Below, piece by piece: positions 36,326 to 46,944 of a DNA stretch of 64,000 bases. This stretch comes from Lateolabrax maculatus. Lineage: Eukaryota > Chordata > Actinopteri > Acropomatiformes > Lateolabracidae. The notes beneath the pieces were generated by a model. That model did not search any database and was not told where the DNA came from. It saw nothing but the letters and a program-made list of their open reading frames with translations. The stretch is taken from positions 10,599,501-10,663,500 of the forward strand of contig CM062214.1 in NCBI GenBank assembly GCA_031216445.1. Direction: 5' to 3'. A program made the translations under genes and the position numbers. Every line of letters starts with the position of its first letter. Position 1 is the first letter of the stretch.

Positions 36326-36491
36326 TTGGATGGAGAGGTTAATCAAGGTCTGAAAGGTAAGGTGAAGAAGCTAAAAAGCCAGGTTTGATGTCTACAGCAA
36401 CAATAAAAACAACAACAATCAACAACAACAGTCAAGAGGAAGGAAAGGTCAAGAAGGGAAAAAAAGAGTTAGCAGTGACTTGGTTAACTAC

Positions 36492-36529
36492 CGATAGAAG
36501 AAGCAGTCGCAGCACACCAGGACCCCCAT
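36492..36529 (-). CDS. mob2: Candidate mob2 alternative first exon (MGVLVCCDCFFYR isoform)
   Basis: ATG at 36529 encodes MGVLVCCDCFFY plus CG, then donor CG|GTAGTT. Joined to exon 2 it reads MGVLVCCDCFFYRKSKTKP and predicts a 245-aa protein. Gly2 with Cys at positions 6, 7 and 9 fits an N-myristoylation pattern with adjacent palmitoylatable cysteines, and the following exon is Lys-rich. This is the arrangement of dually acylated membrane-anchored proteins. The exon and 100 bp upstream are CpG-rich within CpG-poor intron. The frame stays open upstream (HPGLCFTVDR before the Met), so a longer N-terminus is possible. The donor is moderate and the Kozak context is incomplete (C at -3, G at +4). 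I do not recall this isoform from other species. Confidence 0.5.
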
Positions 36530-36640
36530 CCGGTCGACGGTGAAGCAGAGGCCGGGGTGACGAGGCTCCGACCCACAACACCTTTCCTTCCTTTCACCTC
36601 ACCGTCTCCGCTTGTCCTCTTGCGAACGCGGCTACAGGTG
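36530..36640 (-). promoter_or_regulatory. mob2: CpG-rich upstream region of the 36.5-kb mob2 first exon
   Basis: About 110 bp with a cluster of CpGs (CCGG, GTCGACGG, CGAGGCTCCG, CACCGTCTCCGC, GCGAACGCGG) in otherwise CpG-depleted intron. This suggests an unmethylated start region. Promoter role is inferred. Confidence 0.4.
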
Positions 36641-37042
36641 CAGCAGCTCCAGCACAGCGCCTTGTGTCATCATACAGCTACTGAGACGGCCTCTGACTTT
36701 TACGCAGGTCAGGCAGGACGGACGGACGGACAGACGCGAGCTTGTCAGCCAAACAAATGCGGAGAAATACACTTTCAAAACAAAAAAATAATTCACAAAA
36801 CCAGAGACTTCTCTGAGCATGTTTCCCTCTCTCTCTCTCCTTTCCAACTACTGCAACTGCCTGCCTCACTTTCACACTCTTGCTCCCTCTCTCTCTCCCT
36901 CCCTCTTTCTCCCTCTCTCTCCCTGTCTCTCGCTCTCGTTCACTTGCTGGCTCCCACTTGAAAGGCGGGAAGATTAGCTTGGCAAACAGAGTCCCATAAA
37001 CAAACTGCTGACTGCTGGGCAGCACAGGGTGGACTGCAGGGG

Positions 37043-37080
37043 GGAGAGAGAGAGAAAGAGAGAAAGTGAAAGAGAGCGAG

Positions 37081-37111
<31 letters not shown>
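37043..37111. repeat. Imperfect (GA)n tract
   Basis: GAGAGA with AAAG and GCGA interruptions. Confidence 0.9.
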
Positions 37112-37115
<4 letters not shown>

Positions 37116-38189
37116 CAGAGAGGGGTGGGGTGACTATCCCTGGGAGGCAGCAATCTCAGCCATCTGTATACATCCTAAACAAGGGTTTAACATCCTATCT
37201 CCACCCATCGCTCACACAGACCAAACACACGCTCTGTTTGCTAAGTCGGAGCCCAATCCTGTCAAACCTCAGTTAATCAGTGCAGCGAGCTGACAGCCTC
37301 TTCATGCTTTTGCACATGAAGTGAAAAGTAACTAAGTTGCAACAGCAAGTGGCTAATTAACTAATTAATTACTTAAGTCAACTCTTAAGTCAACACTGAG
37401 GAGGGACTAAGCACAGAAATAAACATGCAGCACTGGACGTCCGCTGTTTCGTGAACGTATACAATAGCCGTAACACTTCATTCACACAAATGATGCAGAG
37501 GTACGGGATGGGAGGGGCTAGCGCGGAGACAAGCCCCCAGGAAGCGAGCCAATCACTGCAGAGTACTGTTGTTATGGTGTGGGAAAATAAGGTGAAGGAC
37601 AAAGAGTGAATCATGGGCCTCGTTACAGCTTTCTCTCTTCCTTGAATCGTTCAAATAAGAACAATCACTTCTTTTCTTGCTTCTTTACACATCAAAAGAG
37701 GAGGACCGCAGTGGTCAGGTGTGCGTGATGCTGTAATCGAAGGCTGCGGTCAGCGCTGGACTCGACAGACACCAACACAGGATTAACCGTGACGAAGGCA
37801 GCCGATGCCGCTGAATACGGACGCTCAATGTCAAACAGACCAAATCCGCTCTGTCCAGAGAAAACAAATCACTGCAGCCTGCCAGGAAAAAAGGCTGAGA
37901 GACAAGAGAGGCAGAGGCGACAGTCACCTTCAGAGGACGGAAGACATGTAGCAACCGCACACGGACAGTTCTGCTCTTATTCTGTCACCGACTTATCAAA
38001 TAGCCCTTGAACAGTGAGATGGATTTAACAGTAGCCAGAGCTAGTGGATATTTTCACCCAACCCTGCCGGACACACCGAGGGACAGCACTGCACGTCCTC
38101 CCCTCTGCTACTTCTTTCTCCTGTTCTTTCTGAGATAAAAGATGACAAAGACAAACTGCAGCAGCCCAGCGAAGCACTTTAACATCCCA

Positions 38190-38197
38190 TGACGTCA
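38190..38197. promoter_or_regulatory. Perfect palindromic CRE (TGACGTCA)
   Basis: Full cAMP-response element 1.66 kb upstream of the MGVLVCC exon in the direction of mob2 transcription. It could be chance; no companion promoter elements are seen beside it. Confidence 0.3.
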
Positions 38198-39726
38198 GAT
38201 CTCCTCCTGCTCCTCCCTGAAGGCCTGTCACCAGGAGCTGCAGCTAACAGGCCTCCTCTTTCACTGTTTAATTACCTCATCCCTCTCACCTGCACACAGA
38301 TGTGAATGCACACTTGCAACAGAGTACACACACGACACCATCGCTCACACAATGATCGCAGAGGGGGATAGTCACACACACACACACACACACACGTCTT
38401 GCACACACTCCTTAAGTGAAAACAGAAAGGGGAGAAAGGGAGAAAGGGAGGAGGGGTTTAGAGCGATAACATCGTTTTCGGCTGTGTGATGAAGTGGGTG
38501 TTTGGCACTCATTAGCTCCCTTTGTGTTTCAGTACCTAAAAGTCAGGATGTGGTTTTGTGTGTGTGTCAAGTAAAGCGGAAGGCCGTGTGTTCGATTATA
38601 AGGCAAAAAGGAAAAGGAGTGCCAGAGGAAAAATGTATGAAGTGAAAATGCCATTAAATCAACTGTCACTTTCAATATGAACAAGTTCTTGAGGGTCTGC
38701 TTGTGTGTTTGTGCCATTCCATTTGGGCCTTATCATAAAATCCAGACAAACAAGACATCCGCCTTAACAGTTTTATGGGCTGAATTCAAGAATGCTGTGT
38801 GACTTGGCTGGTGGATTGCAAGGAAAGATTTTTTTCTAATAAACTTGTGACTCGGAGAGATAACACAATGAGGAGCGAGCGAGACAGAGGGGCCGAACCC
38901 CTGGGCAGGGGAAAGACCCGACTCGTGACCGGGTTTAGAAATGCCAGTATATGAATAGAGGCCATTGCAATCATTTCAAGGGAAAAGTGGGTTAGGGGGA
39001 AAGAGGCAGAACACATCATTCACACTGCTCCACACATACACAAACACATGCAAAGTTGCTAGGTGATGGGACGGCAAGAGGCGGCATTTCTGTGGAGGGA
39101 AAGGAAGGGGAAGGAGAGAGATCGTTTTGCTCTTGTCCTAAATGCAAGAGAGGAAACAAAGGAGAGCCCCCTTAAAGCCAGGCGGACAGGTTTCTCCTGA
39201 CTCACAGAGTGAACGACACGTGGGCGCAACACTGCTGAATATAAGTGACATTAGATTATCAATGTCTCTTCAGATTTTTATCAGGGCTTGCATCAGAAAA
39301 AAAAAAATCTGTAAAACTTTAACATGCGGTTATTTATAATTGCAAATATAAATCACATGTAGCCTCCAGAGACCTTAATATCATCACAATGAAGAACTAG
39401 TCTCCGGTGGTGCCATTGCAGCTTCTGTGTGTGCATTAGTAGTGTTAATGTTGCAATAAAAACACAGCTCTCCTTTAGCATTATTAAAGAGTCATTGTAT
39501 ATTAAATAAATACCATAAAGTGCCATAAAGAGGCTGTAAAGTTACTATGGGCGCCGCTGCAAGACTCCGTGGAAATATGGCAGAGAAGGTGAGCTGATTC
39601 ATGAGCTCAGCATATAACAAAACGTGCTGTCCCCCTCCTCCTCCTTCCTCCTCCCTCCTCCTCCTCCTCTCCATATGGATAACACATTATTAAGTTACCG
39701 CTGCGCACATTACAACAGACTCTTAC

Positions 39727-39764
39727 CTATTTAGCGTATAGGACCCGTTCCTTTTAAACCTCAT
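39727..39764 (-). CDS. mob2: Candidate mob2 alternative first exon (MRFKRNGSYTLNR isoform)
   Basis: ATG at 39764 encodes MRFKRNGSYTLN plus AG, then a strong donor AG|GTAAGA. It reads MRFKRNGSYTLNRKSKTKP into exon 2 (245 aa). The ATG has A at -3. The start lies at the edge of a CpG-rich stretch extending to about 40.5 kb. Upstream the frame stays open through a (GA)20 tract (minus sense), but the nearest possible starts there are non-ATG, so this Met is the simplest choice. The basic N-terminus differs in character from the other isoforms. Confidence 0.5.
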
Positions 39765-39857
39765 CCTGGACGACAGGAAGCGGATGAAGAAATCCAGAGT
39801 TGACGGCGTTTCAGATTTTTGTTGTCGCAACTCGAAAGAAACAAACCCCACCGTGCG

Positions 39858-39861
<4 letters not shown>

Positions 39862-39900
<39 letters not shown>
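39862..39900. repeat. (CT)n microsatellite in the likely 5' leader of the 39.7-kb exon
   Basis: About 20 CT units (GA in the mob2 sense), about 100 bp upstream of the MRFKR ATG. Confidence 0.97.
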
Positions 39901-39902
<2 letters not shown>

Positions 39903-40011
39903 ACGTCTGCAGCGCGAACAAACGCGGAACAATACCGAGTTGCTCTTTGCAGTCCTCTTCTCACTCCTCCAACACCTTTATCTTTCTATCGTTTCTTCCC
40001 AGACCTGCCTC

Positions 40012-40062
40012 TCCTCCTCCTCCTTCTCCTCCTCTTCCTCCTCCTCCTCCTCCTCCTCCCCT
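40012..40062. repeat. (CTC)n triplet-rich tract
   Basis: CTCCTCCTCCTTCTCCTCCT-type sequence; purine-rich on the mob2 strand. Confidence 0.9.
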
Positions 40063-41991
40063 GGTTCTCCCCTCGGTTCAGTTTCCGTGGGGCAGGGTTA
40101 ACGAGTCTTCACACTGCGGGCGTTTCGATTAAAACAAAACAGGGCTCGTATCGGCGACATGCGTGCGGTCCGGAGCGATGTGAGTTGGAAGGAACCTGGT
40201 GATTTGAACACGGAGTCTGGTGGAGGCTGAGTCGGCTTTGTGTCCACAGCCTCGCTGACGCAAACCGCGTTTTTACTCCCCCCAACCAAAAAGAAAAAAA
40301 GAAAAAAAAAAGAGAAACACCCAGAGGAAACTTGAACCTTTTTCTTTCAATATGCCCACATCTGCATCCTTTCCTCCGGCTCGGTTCGGCGACATAAAAC
40401 CGAACCAAAGCGACCTCTAAATACGAAAAAAAAAAAAAAAACATTCAGAAGAAATGTACAAGCCGGCGATTCCTTTATGATAAATGGTAATCGATGCGAG
40501 CCATACAGCTTCCTTCTCCCCATTCGCGGTCCTGAGCAGGTCCTCGTGTTTCAACAGCGTTTCCTATCCGAGGAGCTATAAATATATATATACACACATA
40601 TATGTTCCTCCACATGCTGAACACAAACCAGACTCCACCATCCCAACACAGGCTCTGTCAACGCCTGACGGGTGAGACAGATTTGGGGCTAAGAATAGGG
40701 CTGAGAATCCATTAAAGCCATTTAAATCCAAAGAAGCCAAGTACACCAAGTGTATGTGTGTTATTCTAATGGACACACGTACTCACTTTACATTTCATGA
40801 TGCATGAGGCTGGTAAACATGCTTGAACTCCAGGAGCAGAATTAGGGCTTTTATTTGATAAATTATAAGCACAAAGCACTGGATCATGTGGTTTGATAAA
40901 GATAGAAATGTACTTTTTGGGAAATTATACTTTTTATGATTATAATCCACTGTAGAGGTGGTTGTTTGCCTTGTAATGATGATAAAACTGGAGGGCTGCG
41001 TCCTTAATATGCCACTACTGCACCAACAAACTCTTGACCTCACACCAGGTGCTGCTGTGAGGACAATGACCAAGTGACCAGTAACAATGAACCATAATTA
41101 CCGGCCGGTGGGTGAGTAATACTCATACTATGCAGCATTTTCACAGCAATTCCTCTCTGACAAACTGTGTTAACTGACAACGAAATGAGTGTCAGGAATG
41201 TTAAAATGTGGGGGAAAAGACATTCAGGACAGCTCAAAAGTGACTTTGAGCAGACACAAAGGCGACACTGGAATTACTTTACAATGATAAAGTGTGATTT
41301 TTATCGCTCCACCCGGCCACCTCCCTCCAGCTGACCTCAAATGTGAATGCGTGCCCTCGAAGAAGCAAGGCGGCTAAGGTGAGTCAAAGCTCTTGTTTTG
41401 TCAAGTTTGGATTAGGAATGGATATTTTAAGAAAAAGGTGGTACAGAGGAGTCGGAGAAGAGAAAAGATGGATGAATGGAGAGAAAGGGAGGGTGGGAAT
41501 ATGTTGAGCAAAGGGCCAGACCACAAAGACTGAAAAAAAATGGAAAGACCAGATGTGCTTTTTCTTACAGCCAGCTGAGGAAGCTTTGGGGAGGAGAGGG
41601 AGACATGCAAGCGGCCCAGACTGGATTCAAGACACCCCGAAAATTACATTTCTAGAACTTTTATCAAGTGACTTGAAGACAAAAATGAATAAAAGGAACT
41701 ATTTTACACTGAAATCTTCAAAACTATAAATTATCTCCATGATAATAACAGCAGAGATTAATTAAAAGGGCAGGTCCAGCTCATCTAAGGGCAAGGTCCA
41801 GTTCAAAGCATCCTGAGCAAACCAAAAAAAGCTAATAATAAAATAAAATGTCTCATTCATTTTTGTGTGTTTAGGTCTTGAGGGATTAAAGCAGGGAGAA
41901 GTACAAAATGAAGAATCCAGACAAGCGGTACATTTAAGAGCATTCAGGGTTATTCAGCATTACATCATGGGAGTGCAGTGCAATGTCTGTT

Positions 41992-42122
41992 TGAGTGTGT
42001 GTGTGTGTGAGTGCGTGTGTGTGTGAGTGCGTGTGTGTGTGTGAGTGCGTGTGTGTGTGTGAGTGCGTGTGTGTGTGTGAGTGCGTGTGTGTGTGTGTGA
42101 GTGCGTGTGTGTGTGAGTGCAT
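41992..42122. repeat. GAGTGC(GT)n minisatellite
   Basis: GAGTGC recurs at 42009, 42025, 42043, 42061, 42079, 42099 and 42115, so units are 16, 18, 18, 18, 20 and 16 bp. The length changes come from two-base GT slippage inside each unit. Confidence 0.95.
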
Positions 42123-42306
42123 GTGTGATTCCTCGACTCCCGCAAAAGCACTCAGGGTTGGTTTCAATGGCTCCAAGCTCGTTTATTACAGTAAGAGCAG
42201 CCTGGCACCAGAACTGCTGATCAATCGCACCACTGCTGCTGCTGCTGCTCAGTCAGTCAGTCACTGCAGAGTTACACAACAGCCACTGGAGGGAGGAGAG
42301 GAGGTA

Positions 42307-42330
42307 GGAGGAGGAGGAGGAGGAGGAGGA
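42307..42330. repeat. (AGG)n triplet repeat
   Basis: About eight AGG units. Confidence 0.9.
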
Positions 42331-42715
42331 ATATGATGGAAGAGGACTATGGGAAGCAGAGGGTTAACAGAAGATGGGAAGACTCTGGAGGGACAGCGGA
42401 GGCTTGGGAGATTGGTAGAATGAAAAGAAGGTGAACGCTGCAGAGCACAGAGGCACAATTAGCCTGAGCTTTATTGATGCAGTTTAAAACAACCCCTCCC
42501 TCCCTTCTTTCCTCCTCCTATTCAGTCTCAATCCATTCCTCCTTCCTGCACTTATTCATCGCCTGCACCTTAACAGCCCTTGATTTTATTGCTCCTTTCG
42601 CAGCCCCTTAATTAAGCAAATTTGAGCTTTCTTGCTTCTTTCGCAATCCTTATTTCTATTCAAGCCTCTTTTCCATTCATCCCTCCCTCGCATCATGAGC
42701 CCCTTTACACCCCCT

Positions 42716-42733
42716 TCTCTCTCTCTCTCTCCC

Positions 42734-42786
<53 letters not shown>
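42716..42786. repeat. (CT)n microsatellite with one interruption
   Basis: CT tracts at 42716-42730 and 42737-42786. Confidence 0.95.
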
Positions 42787-42791
<5 letters not shown>

Positions 42792-43158
42792 CCTTCTGTC
42801 CATCCAGCTCAATCCCTCCCTACATTCCTATTCCTGGTGCATGTTGTGTAAGAATGATGTGAACTTTAAGTGTATGTCCATGCATGTTAATGGTGCTAAA
42901 GATGCCAGTCAATGCATTCTCTTTTTTGTCTGATGAGGAAGCTGCAGGTTTTCAGTGAAGGTGTTGATATTTGGGATAAAATAAAAAGTACTCAAATTCA
43001 TTCTGTGCCTCGTTCCCAGTCACAGGGAAGCTTCCAGAAAATTGCTGGCTGCGGCGGGGCTGTGGAATAGACCTGGCCCCTCCACTCCTACACAGGCTTT
43101 CCAGGAATACATTGCACAGAGTCAAACGCTGGACCGCAGTGCACAAACACACACAAAT

Positions 43159-43159
<1 letters not shown>

Positions 43160-43192
<33 letters not shown>
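43160..43192. repeat. (AC)n microsatellite
   Basis: Uninterrupted AC tract. Confidence 0.95.
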
Positions 43193-45406
43193 TTTACTGT
43201 GGCTCCAGCTACTTGAGTGCACGCAAGAGAGGAGCGCTGTAGAGAGACCATGTCGCTGCTATGTGCCAAGTTCCCCAGCACAGAGGAGATACTGACAGAA
43301 AGCACACACTCAACACATCCTGCTATAACACCAAAAAAAAGGTGGATCTTATGAAACCACCAACACGTGTGTATTATGCAATTTCATGTACATAGCGTCT
43401 TGCTGCCAAGTAACAAGAACGTACTGTTTCTCTCACTCATGCACCCTAAATATGTTTCAGCACACACAAACAAACACACACTGAGCAGAGTTGGAGGTAT
43501 ATGTGTGCTGGGGCCGGGCCAAGAGGAGCAGTATGAAAGGGCCTATATATACACGACCAGGCTGGGCGACGCCAGGACTCGGTCAGTGTGTCTGTCTTTT
43601 ACATACAGCCTGGCCTATTAGTGAGGCGACGCCAATATAACTCAGCTTTTATACCTCAGTGGGTAAGTCTCCCCATCTGTCCATTCATATTATATACTGT
43701 ATATATAAAGTCTGATACTGTTCTGTCAGTATACAGAAGCTCATGAGAGTTAAGTGTGAAATAATGCTCTAAATGAAAGTGTTGACATTTTCTCAAATGT
43801 CTCCTGGAGGACACCAAAGGCAAATGTTATGTCTTGGTATTCCTGGGCTCCGCACCCAATCAGTATTATCTTTTTATACCTAGACAGCTTTGGTTTCAAT
43901 TCAAATTCCAGGAAATGAAATGCAATCTTACCCATGCCCTGATGGACTCTCCTGTTTTTAAGGGCTCATATACCAAACTGGAGGTGAAGCACTGATATGG
44001 GGAACTGCTGAGGCTGGTGGGACTATGATGCCACCTACTGTTAACTAGAAAAAATGCACCGCTCGTGTGGGAAGAACAGACTAGCATCTCCACTATCTCA
44101 TTCTTTCTCTGCTGCTGTGCTAAGTGAGTTGTGGTGGGGCTGAGGAGCAGCGATGAGAGAGAGAGAGGCAGCAGGCGGGGCAGAAGGCCTGCAGGCAGAG
44201 GTGTAGTCAGTCACTGATGTCCTGTTGACTGGTATATGCTGGCTTGTGAATCAAGGCTTTGCACCAGTAATTGAAGGGAGGAGGTGAGGATGCAAGATTA
44301 AAAAAATAACAATGAAAAATACAAGGGAAGGACATAGAGGGAAAGCAGCGCTGATGCCTCACTGACGTCTGGTATTGCTGGTATGTGAAAGATATTGAGG
44401 GCATGTCATGAATGGAGGGAGATGAGGAGAAGCAATTCCTGCAGTGGTAACAAAACCACTTGGGCGAATTGTTGGCTCTCTGAGTGCCCATAAGGGTTAG
44501 GGTTTGTGGATAAAATGTACGATTATAATAACACATTTAAGAGCTTTCTAGGCTTTTTCCTTAAAGCACACCCTCAGTGAAGGAAAATAAATGCTGGTGA
44601 GAGGTTTCACATTGGTAGAAAACCTTAAAAACTTAAGATGAGAGGATGGGATGAAGACATAAATCATCAGTGTTTCTTTAGCATTGAAGGACGGCAGCAT
44701 GCAACCACTACTAAATCACGATGAATATCCAAATATACAAACCTGGGTTTTGGAGAACAACAAATGACCCCTTAACCTTCACTTCAAAATAAAAAATAAA
44801 TTCTAGAAGAAAAAGAAAAGCTTGTGCCTCAGCAAAGAGAAGAACAGAACTATTGATCTCTGTGTCTGCCTCTAGTTGGTGGTGGACTGGTATTGCTGGT
44901 TTAATACTGCAGCCGCTTGATACGGTCATGTGATACTGGACTGGAAAGAGCCGACAGAGCACGGTGCACGATGGGAAGGCCTGCGAGCCATGATTATGCA
45001 ACAAGATCTGATTTCATGCTCATTGGATCTCTCTATCTCGGTCTCTCTTATTCTTCCTCTTTCTCTTCTTCAAACCTCAACTTTTATCTACATTTCTATT
45101 TATGCAACAACTGACTGTCTCCTACATCTCATTTCCTTTTGAATTGCTTCCTGTCTCATCACTCAAACAACCCACACAGAGAGCTTCTTTATTTTCCCTC
45201 TTGGAAAATAGTGAACTCATATGATCTGCTAAAATCAACATGATTGACTAAACAAAGTTACTAAACTGCTGACAGGTAAGCATTATTTGGTCCTGCCCAC
45301 TGGACAATCACGTGAACTGGACATGTGCTGCCCTCTTGTGGTAAAAAGACACTACATCCAAATTCTGTTTACAGCAATATATCAATTCTAACTGAAGTCA
45401 AGATAG

Positions 45407-45516
<110 letters not shown>

Positions 45517-46018
45517 GTATGCATTTGAGACGAAGAAGACTAAGCTGTGGCTTACTTACTAATATTACCGGCCCAGAGACGGATGAAAGGGTGAAAGATA
45601 GAGCCTGGCAAGCTGGTCAAACCACAACAGCTAAGGAGACATGGTGTTACTGACCACAGAGAGACTAGAAAGGTGTTATGTTGCTTTCCTCTTTCACGGT
45701 CTTTCAAAAGGTTCCAAAATACATCAGGATATTAAGTTCAAGGACATTTTAGTTACTTGCAAGGTAATTTTCAGTTCATTTTTTAGCATCCCCATTGTCA
45801 TTAAAAAAGAGGATGTCCTTCCTGGCATCGAACCACACGTCATAACAGTCAAGTTCTTATCACAGATTGTTTTACTCGTTGTTTAAATAGTTGTATGATG
45901 AAGTATGATTTTTTCTAAAGAAGTACTTTCAAATGACAATTAGTGAATGACCTTGAGGATGCAGACCGATTGCATAAAAGTGAGTAACTGGTTCATTAAA
46001 AATGTTCTATTATTTATA

Positions 46019-46290
46019 ACTCAATTCAGAATTGGGTTTATTGCCATGTAGGTTTTCACATACAAGGAATTTGCTGTGGTGTATTAGTGCGTAAGAAGCA
46101 GGAGACAAGTAGTGCAAAAGTCAACATAAGCAGAAATATAACATAGGTATAAAAATGCTTACAATATAAATATATATATATATGAAAATGAAATACAACT
46201 GTGCAGGAATGTGCAGAATATTGTCCAGGGAATGTGCAATGGTTAAGAGTATGATGTGTGTGTCAATGTAGCATGTAGTGTCTATTGGGG
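46019..46290. repeat. Probable teleost dispersed repeat
   Basis: TTTATTGCCATGTAGGTTTT, CACATACAAGGAATTTGCTG and later AGTGCAAAAGTCAACATAA, GGAATGTGCAGAATATTG. This word order is familiar from a repeat found many times in fish genomes. The family name is uncertain and no ORF is present. Confidence 0.5.
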
Positions 46291-46770
46291 GAGGGGATAT
46301 AATGATAATAGTAGATTTTAATGAAGCTCAGCTAAGTAATGGATCAGAAAACTAATCTCAAAACTACAACAATGTGTGGCTTTTTATTATTAAAAGTTCA
46401 ACAGATTTACGGTCACTTTGACCGAAACACCCAAAATTGAGCTTTCTCCAGTCAAATGTCTGCATCTACCAAATGACAGATGCAGAAGGAAAAAAAACAC
46501 CCAAAAAAAACACCTTTTAAATCAATTTCTCAACTATTTGTACAGCAGTGTTAACGTGACCCTTCCTGATTTGCATTACCACTGAACACTGAGCTGTGAG
46601 CCGAGCCTGACAGCAGCAGCCACCGAATGACTTAGATCCAAATACAAAAGATAGGAAAATGTGCATTGACATTCCTTTTAATGTATTCAAATCTCCAGAC
46701 TCTTCGAGCATGTCCCAGTAGCTCTGAGCTGATGTTAGAAAAGGTTCTAACTTCCAAACACGCATGCATG

Positions 46771-46775
<5 letters not shown>

Positions 46776-46815
<40 letters not shown>

Positions 46816-46852
46816 ACACAGAGACACAGAGAGACAGAGAGACAGAGAGACA
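46776..46852. repeat. (CA)n followed by (GAGACA)n
   Basis: CA tract 46776-46812, then a hexamer-like GAGACA array to 46852. Confidence 0.93.
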
Positions 46853-46913
46853 CAGCTGAAGTGTGCACTACACCGTTGCCAGCGTTTATGTAACAGCTGG
46901 TATATGTGCAGTG

Positions 46914-46914
<1 letters not shown>

Positions 46915-46940
<26 letters not shown>
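46915..46940. repeat. (GT)n microsatellite
   Basis: About 13 GT units. Confidence 0.93.

Positions 46941-46944
<4 letters not shown>

Larger units (their letters stand above)
36530..39726 (-). other. mob2: mob2 5' intron, 36.5-39.7 kb
   Basis: Contains pyrimidine-rich DNA at 36.82-36.95 kb, an imperfect GA tract at 37043-37111, a perfect CRE at 38190-38197 and a CA tract at 38374-38395. No coding exon was recognised. Confidence 0.7.
39765..40560 (-). promoter_or_regulatory. mob2: CpG-rich promoter region of the 39.7-kb mob2 first exon
   Basis: Several CpG-dense blocks lie here (39.90-39.95, 40.08-40.28, 40.46-40.57 kb), interleaved with a CT microsatellite and a CTC-rich triplet tract. The composition is unlike the neighbouring intron. 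A transcription start somewhere here is inferred. Confidence 0.45.

Noticed and set aside
39577..39588. Plus-strand ATGGCAGAGAAG followed by GTGAGC, like a first coding exon
   Set aside because: Only four codons, no downstream exon identifiable on the plus strand, and it overlaps the mob2 intron.
41934..42176. His/Thr- and Cys/Val-repeat open frames at (CA)n/(GT)n tracts here and elsewhere (7.5, 15.6, 26.3, 50.3, 57.3 kb)
   Set aside because: They are translations of dinucleotide repeats, not genes.
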